Source: Collinsella sp. (GTDB taxonomy: Bacteria > Actinomycetota > Coriobacteriia > Coriobacteriales > Coriobacteriaceae). From it: 64,000 bases of DNA. The position numbers were made by a program, and so were the translations under genes. This document shows positions 50,705 through 59,952 of this stretch, one piece after another. The notes beneath the pieces were generated by a model. It was not told where the DNA came from and made no database searches. It was given only the letters and a program-made list of their open reading frames with translations. Location of the stretch: the NCBI GenBank assembly GCA_019419455.1, contig DXZW01000018.1:36634-100633 (forward strand). The letters run 5' to 3'. Numbering within the stretch: position 1 is the stretch's first letter; each line of letters opens with the position of its first letter.

Positions 50705-51376
50705 TTATGCCTCCTGTGCGGCCTCGTTGCCCAGCTTCTGCAGCAGCGCAACCTCGGCAGCGGGATCTTCGGACTTAAATACGGCGGAGCCGGCCACGAG
50801 CACGTTGGCACCGGCCTTGACGACCTCGGCGATGTTTTTGGAAGAGATGCCGCCGTCGACCTCGATCATGGGCGACACGCCGTGGCGCTCGCACATGGCT
50901 TTGAGCTCGTGGAGCTTGGCGATGGTGCCCGGGATAAAGCTCTGGCCGCCAAAGCCGGGGTTCACGCTCATCAGCAGCACCATATCGACGACGTCGATGA
51001 TGCTCTCGAGCACGCACACGGGGGTGGCGGGGTTGAGCACCACACCGGCCTTGACGCCGCGCTGCTGAAGATGCGTGAGCGTGCGGTGCAGGTGCGTGGA
51101 GGCCTCATAGTGCACGGTGATCATGTCGGCACCGGCGTCGGCGTACCAATCGACCGTCTCATCGGGGTTCGATACCATGAGGTGCGCGTCGACCGGCACG
51201 TCGGTGGAGCGCTTGACGGCCTTGAGGATGTCAACGCCAAAGGTGAGGTTGCCGGTAAAGTGACCGTCCATAACGTCGAAGTGCACGTAGTCGGCACCGG
51301 CGATCTTGTCGAGCTCGCCCCTGAGGTTGGCCATGTCGGCCGAAAGGACGGACGGAGCGATTTTAATGGAACCCAT
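50705..51376 (-). CDS. rpe: Ribulose-phosphate 3-epimerase
   Basis: A 223-residue TIM-barrel epimerase of the pentose phosphate pathway. IKIAPSVLSADMANL, HFDVMDGHFTGNLTFG and MSVNPGFGGQSFIP are the diagnostic strands, with the catalytic Asp and metal His residues. It lies between gpsA and the cysteine desulfurase gene. Confidence 0.96.
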   Translation of the reverse strand: MGSIKIAPSVLSADMANLRGELDKIAGADYVHFDVMDGHFTGNLTFGVDILKAVKRSTDVPVDAHLMVSNPDETVDWYADAGADMITVHYEASTHLHRTLTHLQQRGVKAGVVLNPATPVCVLESIIDVVDMVLLMSVNPGFGGQSFIPGTIAKLHELKAMCERHGVSPMIEVDGGISSKNIAEVVKAGANVLVAGSAVFKSEDPAAEVALLQKLGNEAAQEA

Positions 51377-51394
51377 GGTAGAAGCCTTTCTGCG

Positions 51395-52402
51395 CTAGTC
51401 GGTGAGTCCGTAGAACTCTTGAGAAGGGACGCGATCTGTGAGAATCTCGAGCGCCCTATCCAAAGTAACACCGTTGTAGAGCGTTTGCTCCACGGCAAAG
51501 GTGAGCGGAATGTCTACGCCCAGTGAACGGGCAAGCTCGCTGACGCTGCGGGCCGCGACGGCGCCCTCGACCACCATATGCGTGCGCGTCTGATACTCGT
51601 CGAGCGAGATGCCGTGGGCAAACTCGTAGCCAAAGGTGCGGTTGCGCGAATGCTCCGAGGTGCAGGTGGCAATGAGGTCGCCCATGCCGGCGAGTCCCAT
51701 GCAAGTTATGGCCTGCCCGCCGCGGGCGTGCACCAGACGGCTGATCTCTGCCAGGCCGCGCGTCATGATAAGGGCAAGCGTGTTGTCGCCGGCACCGGTG
51801 CCGGCGGAGATGCCGCACACGATGGCGATGACATTTTTCATGGCGCCGCAAACCTCGACGCCGGTCATGTCCTGCGACAGGTAGATGCGGAAGGCCGTGG
51901 ATAGGAGCAGGTCCTTAAAGGTCTCCCCTACCTGTGGATCATTGCTGGCGATGACGGCGGCAGAAAGCCCGCCGCGGCAGATCTCCTCGGCATGGTTGGG
52001 GCCCGAGAGCGCCGCGACACGCGACTCGTTGCCGATCTCACTGGCGATTACCTCACTCATAAGCAGGCCGGATTCGGGCTCAATACCCTTGGTGAGGCAG
52101 AGTGCCGGGGTGTCGGCGGCGATGAAGGGTGCTGCCTGATGGCATACGCTGCGCAGGTGCGTGGAGGGCACGGCAAAGATGATGGCCTCGGCGCCGTCGA
52201 GCGCCTGCGACAGGTCCGTGGCGGCGACAACGTTGCCGGGCAGCTCGTAGTCCACCAGATACCGGGGATTGCGGTGCTCGGCATTGATGCCGGTGGCCGT
52301 CTGCTCACTGTGGGCCCACATGGTCACGCGCTCGGCTCGCTCTGCGGCGAGGCCGGCGACGGCGGTTCCCCAGGAGCCGGAGCCAATCAGCGCAACATTC
52401 AT
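51395..52402 (-). CDS. gpsA: Glycerol-3-phosphate dehydrogenase (NAD(P)+)
   Basis: A 335-residue enzyme that reduces dihydroxyacetone phosphate to glycerol-3-phosphate for lipids. The NAD fold starts IGSGSWGTAVAGLAAE; the catalytic Lys is in VCGAMKNVIAIVCG. It stands beside plsY, which uses its product, so the two make the first steps to phosphatidic acid. Confidence 0.95.
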   Translation of the reverse strand: MNVALIGSGSWGTAVAGLAAERAERVTMWAHSEQTATGINAEHRNPRYLVDYELPGNVVAATDLSQALDGAEAIIFAVPSTHLRSVCHQAAPFIAADTPALCLTKGIEPESGLLMSEVIASEIGNESRVAALSGPNHAEEICRGGLSAAVIASNDPQVGETFKDLLLSTAFRIYLSQDMTGVEVCGAMKNVIAIVCGISAGTGAGDNTLALIMTRGLAEISRLVHARGGQAITCMGLAGMGDLIATCTSEHSRNRTFGYEFAHGISLDEYQTRTHMVVEGAVAARSVSELARSLGVDIPLTFAVEQTLYNGVTLDRALEILTDRVPSQEFYGLTD

Positions 52403-52411
52403 GACTCTCTC

Positions 52412-53095
52412 CTACTTATCGTCGGGCTCGGTGACGCGCTTGGTAAACGAGAGCTTGGACTCCTTACCGGCCATGAGCTTTTGGATATTCGAGCGATGGG
52501 CCCACACCACGGTGATGCCGATCATCGCCATGCAGAACTTGAGGCACAGGCTGCTGTACGGAAAGACCGCGCAAGCAGCGATAGGAAGTCCGATGGCCGC
52601 GGCAAGCGAACCCACTGACACATACTTGGTGATGGCGACGGCTACGATAAACATGCCCAGCAGCGACAGGCCAATAGGCCAGTACCAGGCGAGGATGACA
52701 CCCAGACCAACTGCGATACCCTTGCCGCCGTGGAAGTTGAGATAGGGCGAGAAGATATGGCCCCACACGGCTGCCAAGCAAATGACACCGAGCATCCAGT
52801 CGCCGGGGGCTCCGGGCGCCATGATGTTCGGCGGAAATCCATAGCCCACGCTCGCGATGAACGGACGGGCGATGACAACGCAGATGGCGCCCTTAAGGCA
52901 GTCGAGCAGCAGCGTGAGCGCGGCCACCTTGGGGCCGGCTACGCGCAGGGCGTTGGTGGTGCCGATGTTACCGGAGCCCGCCTTGCGAATGTCGGTGTGG
53001 TTAAACACGCGGCCCAAGATCAGGCCAAACGGAATCGCTCCGATAAAGAACGAGACCACGGCGCAGATGGCGGTCAGCAGAATCGGATTATGCAT
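52412..53095 (-). CDS. plsY: Glycerol-3-phosphate acyltransferase PlsY
   Basis: A 227-residue membrane protein that transfers acyl from acyl-phosphate to glycerol-3-phosphate. Conserved loops are GSGNIGTTNALRVAG and NFHGGKGIAVGLG. About five to six spans. I chose ATG 53095, which has AAGGAG upstream; the longer frame runs antisense-like into der. It overlaps the der 3' end by 8 nt. PlsC, for the next acylation, is encoded at 57 kb. Confidence 0.94.
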   Translation of the reverse strand: MHNPILLTAICAVVSFFIGAIPFGLILGRVFNHTDIRKAGSGNIGTTNALRVAGPKVAALTLLLDCLKGAICVVIARPFIASVGYGFPPNIMAPGAPGDWMLGVICLAAVWGHIFSPYLNFHGGKGIAVGLGVILAWYWPIGLSLLGMFIVAVAITKYVSVGSLAAAIGLPIAACAVFPYSSLCLKFCMAMIGITVVWAHRSNIQKLMAGKESKLSFTKRVTEPDDK

Positions 53096-54422
53096 CCTTT
53101 TGCTCCTTCTTCCTAAAGAAGAGTCGAATGGGCGTGCCGGCAAAGTCGAAGGTCGAGCGCATGCGGTTCTCCACGTAGCGCTGGTAGGTGTCGTTGACCA
53201 GGTCACTGTGGTTGACGAAGAACGTGAACGTCGGCGGGTTGACGCCCGTCTGGGTCACGTAGTGCATGCGCAGGCGGCGCTTGCCGTCCACCACGGTATG
53301 ACCGAACTCGCGCAGGTCGGTGAGGAACGCGTTGAGGCGCGAGGTGCTAATCTTCTGCGAGCGCGTCTTTTCGGCGGCGTCTACCATCGCCCAGATCTTC
53401 TCGACGCTGCGGCCGGTGAGAGCAGAGATGCGCAGGTACTGGGCCCAGGGAGCCATGACGCCCAGACGGCGGTCGATGGTCTCCATGCAGGCCTCGCGCT
53501 TACGGTCGTCGTCGAGCAGATCCCACTTGTTGAGCAGCACAACGATGGCGCAGCCGCGCTCGATGGCAAGACCCATGACCTTCTGGTCCTGCTCGGTAAC
53601 GCCCACGGAGGCGTCGACGACGAGCAGCGCCACGTCGGCGCGGTCGATGGCGCGCAGGCCGCGGACCATGGAGTAGTACTCGATGTTCTCGTACACGGTG
53701 CTCTTCTTGCGAATGCCCGCGGTGTCGACCATGCGGTAGTGCTTGCCGTTACGCTCGACGACCGTGTCGATGGCGTCGCGCGTCGTGCCGGCAATGTTGG
53801 ACACGATAGAACGGTCGGCGCCCAGGATGCGGTTGAACAGCGACGACTTGCCGGCGTTGGGGCGGCCGATGATGGCCACGTTCAGCGCGTCGGGGAACTC
53901 ATCGGCGACCTCGTCTTCTTCCTCGGGAAGCAGGGCCACGATATCGTCGAGCAGGTCGCCCGTGCCATGGCCATGCAGGGCCGAGAGCGGCGTGGGCTCG
54001 CCGATACCGAGCGAATAGAACTCCCAGATGCTGTCGTTTTCGCGATCGGGGTTGTCGAGCTTGTTCACCAGCAGAAAGACCGGCTTGTCGCAGCGCTTGA
54101 GCATGCGGGCGACCGACTCGTCCTCCTCGGTGACGCCGGTGCGGCCATCGACTACAAACAGGATGACTGCGGCTTCCTCGGCGGCGGCGAGCGCCTGGTC
54201 GCGGATGGACGTGGCAAAGACGTCGTCGCTCTTGAGCGGCTCGATACCGCCCGTGTCGACGATGGTGAACTCGCGGCCGTTCCAATCGGCCGTGTGATAC
54301 GAGCGGTCGCGCGTGACGCCGCGAGACTCGTGGACGATGGCGTCCGAGGTCTGGGCCAGGCGGTTAACGAGCGTGGATTTGCCCACGTTGGGGCGTCCGA
54401 CGACGGCGACGATAGGTTTCAT
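53088..54422 (-). CDS. der: Ribosome biogenesis GTPase Der
   Basis: A 444-residue GTPase with two G domains in tandem, unique to Der/EngA: GRPNVGKS near residue 8 and GRPNAGKS near residue 185, each with DT[AG]G, then a KH-like C-terminal domain. It acts in 50S assembly. Start ATG 54422 with AAAGGAG upstream. Confidence 0.97.
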   Translation of the reverse strand: MKPIVAVVGRPNVGKSTLVNRLAQTSDAIVHESRGVTRDRSYHTADWNGREFTIVDTGGIEPLKSDDVFATSIRDQALAAAEEAAVILFVVDGRTGVTEEDESVARMLKRCDKPVFLLVNKLDNPDRENDSIWEFYSLGIGEPTPLSALHGHGTGDLLDDIVALLPEEEDEVADEFPDALNVAIIGRPNAGKSSLFNRILGADRSIVSNIAGTTRDAIDTVVERNGKHYRMVDTAGIRKKSTVYENIEYYSMVRGLRAIDRADVALLVVDASVGVTEQDQKVMGLAIERGCAIVVLLNKWDLLDDDRKREACMETIDRRLGVMAPWAQYLRISALTGRSVEKIWAMVDAAEKTRSQKISTSRLNAFLTDLREFGHTVVDGKRRLRMHYVTQTGVNPPTFTFFVNHSDLVNDTYQRYVENRMRSTFDFAGTPIRLFFRKKEQKDA

Positions 54423-54432
54423 CTGCTCTCCT

Positions 54433-55875
54433 TTAATGGGTAGGTTCAGTGGAAGTGTTAGAGTCGGCAGGCACAATGCCAAGGATATGCTCCAGGGTAT
54501 CGAGCAGCTCATGCGGCATGGTCGACACCACATGAACCTCGGCGCCGCGACTGGTAAGGCTTGCGAGTAAATCGTCACGATGATACTCGTCAAGCGTCAT
54601 GCCGTCAGCGTTGAACATGAGCTTAGGCACAAAGAGCATAACCCCCGACAGATCTTGGGGCAGCTGCTCCAAGATGTCACACGCGACGATGAGGCCGGTC
54701 ACGTCCACGTTGCCGCCAAAGTAGCGGTTCTTGATGGCCGTGACAGTGCCGGCGAGTCCCTGGGGCGACTCCACAAAGCGGGCCACCGTGTCGCGTGCGC
54801 TGGCGCCCGAGAGGCACAGCAGATGCTGGCTGCGGGCGGCGATGGCCTCGCGGACGCGGGCCAGACGCTCGGTATAGGCGGCAAGCACGTCGTCGGTCTC
54901 GTCTAGATACGAGCGGATCATGCCGATGCCGTCGTAGTACTGCGGGTAACCGTCGTAAAAGTCTGCCTCTGGAGGATCGATGCCGGCGTCCAGATAGAAC
55001 TCGTCGCTCATCTGGAAGGTGTGGCGGCCAAAGCGCTCATAGGCGCGGTCCTGGAACGGTCGGATCATGGCAATGGTCTCGCGCGCCAGTTCGGGCTTGT
55101 CGCTGTATGACCAGCTAAAGCGGTTTTGGTGTTTGGTAAAACCGAGCGGCACAATGCCCAGGCTTGTGATTTGCTCGTGCTCCTCGCAAAAGCGCAGGGT
55201 CTTTTCCAGCTCCTCGCCGTCGTTCATGCCGGGGCACAACACGATCTGCGCGTGAATCTCGATGCCGGCGGCCATGATGGTCTCGAGTACGTCCATGCCT
55301 CGCTGGGCGTTACGGCCCATCATACGACGGCGGACGTCGGGGCTCACAGCGTGGACCGACACGTTCATGGGACTCATGTTGCGCTGGATGACGTTTTGCA
55401 CGTCCTCGTCGGTGAGGTTCGTAAGCGTGACAAAGTTGCCTTGCAAAAAGCTTAGGCGATAGTCGTCGTCGCGAATATAGAGCGTGGAGCGGCCGCCCTT
55501 GGGGAGCATGGTCATAAAGCAGAACACGCAGGCGTTGACGCAGGTACGCATGCCGTCGAAGATGGGGCCATCGAACTCCAAACCCCAATCCTCGCCGGGA
55601 AAGCGGTCGAGCTCGACGGGGGTGACGGTGCCGTCGCGCGGGTCGAAAACCTCGAGGTCGACGGTATCATCGTCGGCCTCCCAGAGCCATACGATCATGT
55701 CGGTGAGCGCCTCACCGTTGACCGTGAGCACGCGCATGCCCGGCTCGATACCCACATCCCACGCGGGCGATTCGGGACGCACGTTCTTTACGAGCGCGCC
55801 CTCACCCGGCTCGGGGTCGCGGCTGCGCCCGTAATCGGCCACCTCGGCGGCGTATGCGGGTACGGTCTGGTCCAT
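54433..55875 (-). CDS. DUF512 protein with PDZ and radical-SAM-type cysteine motif
   Basis: A 480-residue protein. Residues 27-90 resemble a PDZ domain (VKNVRPESPAWDVGIEPGMRVLTVNG split across it). CVNACVFCF gives Cys112, 116 and 119 in the CxxxCxxC spacing of radical-SAM enzymes. The C-terminal half is DUF512, with LCLSGASA and a final YHRDDLL. The reaction is not known. It sits between ispH and der, as in other Gram-positives where it precedes der. It starts 2 nt after the ispH stop with only a distant ribosome site. Confidence 0.88.
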   Translation of the reverse strand: MDQTVPAYAAEVADYGRSRDPEPGEGALVKNVRPESPAWDVGIEPGMRVLTVNGEALTDMIVWLWEADDDTVDLEVFDPRDGTVTPVELDRFPGEDWGLEFDGPIFDGMRTCVNACVFCFMTMLPKGGRSTLYIRDDDYRLSFLQGNFVTLTNLTDEDVQNVIQRNMSPMNVSVHAVSPDVRRRMMGRNAQRGMDVLETIMAAGIEIHAQIVLCPGMNDGEELEKTLRFCEEHEQITSLGIVPLGFTKHQNRFSWSYSDKPELARETIAMIRPFQDRAYERFGRHTFQMSDEFYLDAGIDPPEADFYDGYPQYYDGIGMIRSYLDETDDVLAAYTERLARVREAIAARSQHLLCLSGASARDTVARFVESPQGLAGTVTAIKNRYFGGNVDVTGLIVACDILEQLPQDLSGVMLFVPKLMFNADGMTLDEYHRDDLLASLTSRGAEVHVVSTMPHELLDTLEHILGIVPADSNTSTEPTH

Positions 55876-55877
55876 GG

Positions 55878-56777
55878 TTAGCGGCAAAGCTCCTTGATGC
55901 GCTCGACGGCGCGCTCGATGTGTTCTTGCGGGGTGGAGGCTCCGGCGGTGATGCCGATGTGGTGAGCGTCGGTAAACCACGCGGCTTGGAGCTCAGAAGC
56001 TTCCTCGATGTGATACGTGCGCTCGCAGGCGTCTGCGCAAATCTGCGCCAGGCGGCGGGTGTTGCCCGAGTTCTTGCCGCCCACGATGACCATGCAGTCG
56101 CAGCGGTTGGCAAGTGTGGCTGCTGCCTGTTGACGCTCACTCGTGGCGGCGCAGATGGTGTTGATCACGCGCAGCTCCTGCACGCGCGGGGTGATAGCAG
56201 CCACGACCTCGGCCAAGTTCTGCGCAGTCTGGGTGGTCTGCACAACCAAGCCCACTTTACCCTTGAGCGACAGCGCGTCCGCATCGGCAGCGCAGCTCAC
56301 GACCTGCGCGTCATCGCCGGCGTGGCCCAGGATGCCCTCGACTTCGGGGTGGCCCGGCTCGCCCACGACGATCACGCGGTAGCCCTCGCGCACCAGGCGC
56401 TCGGCCGCCACGTGGACCTTCTTCACGTAGGGGCAGGTGGCGTCGACGACGTTAAGGCCACGCTCGCGAGCGGCATCAATGACCTGCGGCACCACGCCGT
56501 GGGCGCGGATGATCACAGTGCCCGACGTGGCGTCGTCCAAGGTGTCGGCCAGACCGACGCCTGCCTCGGCGAGCTCGCGTACCACGATCGGGTTATGGAT
56601 GAGCGGACCCAAGGTATGGACCTGAGTGCACTCCCCTGCCTGCGGCGCAGCGGCCAGCGCCATATCGAGCGCACGCTGTACGCCGTAGCAGGTGCCGGCG
56701 TGGGCAGCGATTTCGATAGTGGGGGCGTCTGCCTTGCCGGGCACAGCCTCGGCGGTGTTCATGACTTCCTCGTCCAT
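55878..56777 (-). CDS. ispH: 4-hydroxy-3-methylbut-2-enyl diphosphate reductase
   Basis: A 299-residue Fe-S enzyme, last step of the MEP isoprenoid pathway. Cluster cysteines are in GTCYGV, DATCPYV and NTICAAT; the catalytic-site histidines GPLIHNP and GEPGHPE are present. ATG 56777 lies 2 nt after the plsC stop; ATG 56762, with GAGGAA before it, is an alternative five residues shorter. Confidence 0.95.
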   Translation of the reverse strand: MDEEVMNTAEAVPGKADAPTIEIAAHAGTCYGVQRALDMALAAAPQAGECTQVHTLGPLIHNPIVVRELAEAGVGLADTLDDATSGTVIIRAHGVVPQVIDAARERGLNVVDATCPYVKKVHVAAERLVREGYRVIVVGEPGHPEVEGILGHAGDDAQVVSCAADADALSLKGKVGLVVQTTQTAQNLAEVVAAITPRVQELRVINTICAATSERQQAAATLANRCDCMVIVGGKNSGNTRRLAQICADACERTYHIEEASELQAAWFTDAHHIGITAGASTPQEHIERAVERIKELCR

Positions 56778-56779
56778 GG

Positions 56780-57508
56780 CTAGAACCTGCCCGGGTGCTC
56801 GGCGCACAGGTCATCACGCATGGCGTAGACGCGACTCATGGCTTCGGACTCAAACCAGGCTAGGCGCTCCTTGCGCTTGAGCTCGGCAGGCGCGTCGGAA
56901 AGCGAAATTGACTTGCCGGCGCGGATCCAGCACTTTTTGGGGCGCATGATCTTTTTGCCCGCAGGCGTAATATCGGACCAGCCGCAGATGGCGAGCGGGT
57001 TGACGGGTGCCTTACCCATCTGGGCGATGAGCGCAAAGCCGCCGTGGACCTCGGGCTTGATCTCGCGCGAGCGGATGCGCGTACCCTCGGGGAAGATCAG
57101 GACGTCCTCACCGCGCTGCAGCGCATGCTGGGCGGCACGCAGGCACTTCATGTCGGCGGTGCCGCGCTCGACGGGAATGCCGCCCACGCGGCTAAAGGCC
57201 CAGCGCACGATCTTGCTCTTCGCAAACTCGGACTTAAAAATGGGGCGAATGCGGCGGCCGCCAAAGAACAGCGCCGTCTCCACAGCCAGGAGCTCGGCCA
57301 TCGATGTGTGGTTGCAGATGACCACGCTGCCGCGGCCTTCCTGGCGCTCAAACAGCAGGTCGCTGTCCTCGACCTTCCAACGCCACATGAGCTTGGAGAA
57401 GACCCACAGGATGCCCATGACCACGGCGACGGTGCCGCGGATGAGCGCCGGGAACTCGGCGTAGGGGGCGTTGTAGTAATCCTCGGGCGTCTGCTTAAAC
57501 AGGCGCAT
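56780..57508 (-). CDS. plsC: 1-acyl-glycerol-3-phosphate acyltransferase (PlsC-like)
   Basis: A 242-residue lysophosphatidic-acid acyltransferase family protein with an N-terminal hydrophobic segment (about 22-42). Motif III FPEGTR is intact, but the catalytic HxxxxD reads NHTSMAE, so the Asp is replaced by Glu. Otherwise length and order are normal. It should make phosphatidic acid, following PlsY. It lies 3 nt from cmk and ispH in one run. Confidence 0.88.
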   Translation of the reverse strand: MRLFKQTPEDYYNAPYAEFPALIRGTVAVVMGILWVFSKLMWRWKVEDSDLLFERQEGRGSVVICNHTSMAELLAVETALFFGGRRIRPIFKSEFAKSKIVRWAFSRVGGIPVERGTADMKCLRAAQHALQRGEDVLIFPEGTRIRSREIKPEVHGGFALIAQMGKAPVNPLAICGWSDITPAGKKIMRPKKCWIRAGKSISLSDAPAELKRKERLAWFESEAMSRVYAMRDDLCAEHPGRF

Positions 57509-57511
57509 GGC

Positions 57512-58198
57512 CTACCTCCTTTGGTTGATGAGGTCCTCGATTATCGAGACGACCTCGTCGATGGTGTGGGCGGTGGAGTCGACGTGCACGGCGTCCTCGG
57601 CGGGCACGAGCGGCGCCACCTCGCGGCTGCTGTCGAGTTTATCGCGTTGCTTGAGGGCGTCGAGGGTCTCGTCGACCTCGGCCTCGAGCTGCTCGGTGGT
57701 GAGCGTCTGGGCGTCGTTCTGGTGGCGCTGCAGCACGCGGCGACGGGCGCGCTCGCGCGGGTCAGCGGTCAGGAAGACCTTTACTTGCGCGTTGGGGAAT
57801 ACGACGGTACCGATGTCGCGACCCTCGGCCACGATATCGCGGTCCTCGGCGGCGCGGCGCTGGTGAATGAGCATGGCGGCGCGCACGCCCGGGTAGGCCG
57901 AGACCTTGGATACGTTGGCGTCGACCTGCGGGGTACGGATGGCGGCCGAAGCGTCCTGGCCGTCAATGGTCAGGCGCGTGTCCTCGCCGGTGCCGTTGGT
58001 AAAGCGGATCTCGATTTGCTCGGCGAGGGTGTCAATGGCCGCCTCGTCGTCCAGGTCGATGCCGCGGTCGAGCGCGGCGAAGGTGACGGCGCGATACATG
58101 GCGCCCGTGTCGAGCTTGTTAAAGCCCAGCTGGCGGGCAATCTCCTTGGCGATGGTGGACTTGCCGGAACCGGCGGGGCCGTCGATGGCGACGATCAT
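57512..58198 (-). CDS. cmk: Cytidylate kinase
   Basis: A 228-residue CMP/dCMP kinase: IAIDGPAGSGKST P-loop, KLDTGAMYRA, and the GRDIGTVVFP stretch. Start ATG 58198 with GAAAGGAAG upstream; the frame open upstream to 58444 is read-through from the rluB tail. It belongs to the common rluB-cmk-plsC-ispH-der order. Confidence 0.96.
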   Translation of the reverse strand: MIVAIDGPAGSGKSTIAKEIARQLGFNKLDTGAMYRAVTFAALDRGIDLDDEAAIDTLAEQIEIRFTNGTGEDTRLTIDGQDASAAIRTPQVDANVSKVSAYPGVRAAMLIHQRRAAEDRDIVAEGRDIGTVVFPNAQVKVFLTADPRERARRRVLQRHQNDAQTLTTEQLEAEVDETLDALKQRDKLDSSREVAPLVPAEDAVHVDSTAHTIDEVVSIIEDLINQRR

Positions 58199-58263
58199 GC
58201 AATGCTTCCTTTCGGTGGTTGACGTGCTGGTATGGGACGCGGGCGCTGGGGCTTTGCGATTGC

Positions 58264-59235
58264 CTAGCTCGTGTAGCGCTCGCGGTAGGTGTTGCGCTTG
58301 GGCGCGGAGCCGTGGCTGCCGTGGTGACGCGTGCGACTCGCGGTGTTGGTCGCCGGCGCGGCGCTGCGCTTGGAGCTGGCCTGCTTGGGCGGGATACCGC
58401 CGTCTTTGAGGATCTGCACCTCGCGGTCGGTGAGCTCGCGCCACGAGCCCTTGGCCACATCCTTGAGCTCCAGGCCGGCAAAGTTGCAGCGGTGCAGGCG
58501 GATCACCGGGTGGTGAATCTTGCTCAGCATGCGCTTGACCTGGTTCTTGCGGCCTTCGCGGATGATGACCTCCACGGCGGTGGTGCCGGGTTTAACGCCT
58601 TGCGGAGCTACGGCCTCGGCCTCGCGCGCGTTAATGACGCGGCAGATCGCCGGCTGGCACAGGCCGTCATCGAGCTCGATGCCGCGGCGGAGTGGTTCTA
58701 AGTCGCGATCGGTCAGGTTGCCGTCCACGAGCGCCTGGTAGGTCTTGTAAACATGCTTGCTGGGGTGCAGCAGATCCTGCGACAGGTCGCCGTCGGTGGT
58801 AAAGAGCAAAAGGCCCGTGGTGTCGCGGTCCAGGCGGCCCACAGGGAACAGGCCCGGAAAGCGGTCGCGCGGGACCAGGTCGGCCACGCAAGGGCGCTCC
58901 TGCGGATCGCTCATGGTGGTGAGGTAGCCGGTCGGCTTGTAGAGCATCAGGTACACGGCGCCCTGGTTGAGCTTGACGGGCATGCCGTCGACCTCGATAT
59001 GGTCGTGGTCGACGTCGACCTTGGTGCCCAGTTCGGTCGCGATCTGGCCGTTGACGGTCACGCGGCCGGCGGTCATCAGGTCCTCCGAGCCGCGGCGGCT
59101 CGCCACGCCCGCGCGCGCCAAAAAGCGCTGCAGGCGCATGGTGTGCGGATAGACGGGCTGGACGTCGCCTGCGGGCGTTGTGGCGCCCGTGGCGCTTGTG
59201 ATGCGCGTCTCCCCTGCTTCGTTAGTTCTCGTCAT
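58264..59235 (-). CDS. rluB: 23S rRNA pseudouridine synthase, RluB type
   Basis: A 323-residue synthase. S4 RNA-binding domain RLQRFLARAGVASRR near residue 33, catalytic region GRLDRDTTGLLLFTTDGD with the active Asp, and EGRKNQVKRM. The last 45 residues are basic and disordered. Start ATG 59235 with GGAGGA upstream, overlapping scpB by 14 nt. scpB-rluB adjacency is conserved. RluB rather than RluE/F from gene order. Confidence 0.9.
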   Translation of the reverse strand: MTRTNEAGETRITSATGATTPAGDVQPVYPHTMRLQRFLARAGVASRRGSEDLMTAGRVTVNGQIATELGTKVDVDHDHIEVDGMPVKLNQGAVYLMLYKPTGYLTTMSDPQERPCVADLVPRDRFPGLFPVGRLDRDTTGLLLFTTDGDLSQDLLHPSKHVYKTYQALVDGNLTDRDLEPLRRGIELDDGLCQPAICRVINAREAEAVAPQGVKPGTTAVEVIIREGRKNQVKRMLSKIHHPVIRLHRCNFAGLELKDVAKGSWRELTDREVQILKDGGIPPKQASSKRSAAPATNTASRTRHHGSHGSAPKRNTYRERYTS

Positions 59236-59941
59236 GCATATCCTCCGAGGTATCACCGGTGGGCAGAAGCTCCTCGCCATCGGTGTCCTCAACATCGGTA
59301 TCGATCAGTTCGCGCTCTTCGTCCAGGTCCTCGGCCTGCTCCTCGAGCGTGGACTGAATGCTGCGGCCGCTCAGGCGCTCGCGGATAAACTGGCGTGACT
59401 GCTCGTCGGGGGCAAACTGCTCCAGATCGGGCAGGTCGCGGGTGGAGCGCAGGCCGAACTTTTCCAAGAAGGCGTTGGTCGTGCCGTAGATGATGGCCTG
59501 ACCGCGTTCGGGGTCGCGGCCGAGTTCGCGCACCAGGCCCTTGTCCACGAGCGACGCGATGACGCCGTCGGAGTTGACGCCCCGGATGCCCTTGACCACC
59601 TCGCGCGTGACGGGCTGGTGGTAGGCGATGACGGCCAGGGTCTCGAGCGCCGCCTGTGACAGCTTTTGCGTGTCCCAGCTCAGCACGTAGGCCTCGACCA
59701 CGTCATGGTAGGCGGGGTGCGTGAACATGCGCCAGCCACCGGCGACTTCGCGCAGCTGAAAGCCGCGGTTGGCCTCCTCGTACTCAACTTTGAGCTCAGC
59801 CAAAAGCGACGCGCACTCGCCCGGGGCGATATCCAGCGCACTTGCCAGCGCGGGTGCGCTGACGGGGTCGCTCGACACCAGCAGCAGCGCCTCGAGAGCG
59901 CCTTTGAGGCTGTTTGCCTCCAGCGTGGAAAGGTTCGACAT
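59222..59941 (-). CDS. scpB: Segregation and condensation protein B
   Basis: A 239-residue winged-helix partner of SMC-ScpA. SLKGALEALLLVSSDPVSAPALA, then ALETLAVIAYHQPVTR and GRDPERGQAIIYGTT are typical. The last 50 residues are acidic. It follows scpA by 11 nt. Confidence 0.94.
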   Translation of the reverse strand: MSNLSTLEANSLKGALEALLLVSSDPVSAPALASALDIAPGECASLLAELKVEYEEANRGFQLREVAGGWRMFTHPAYHDVVEAYVLSWDTQKLSQAALETLAVIAYHQPVTREVVKGIRGVNSDGVIASLVDKGLVRELGRDPERGQAIIYGTTNAFLEKFGLRSTRDLPDLEQFAPDEQSRQFIRERLSGRSIQSTLEEQAEDLDEERELIDTDVEDTDGEELLPTGDTSEDMHDEN

Positions 59942-59952
59942 ACTAGCGTCTC

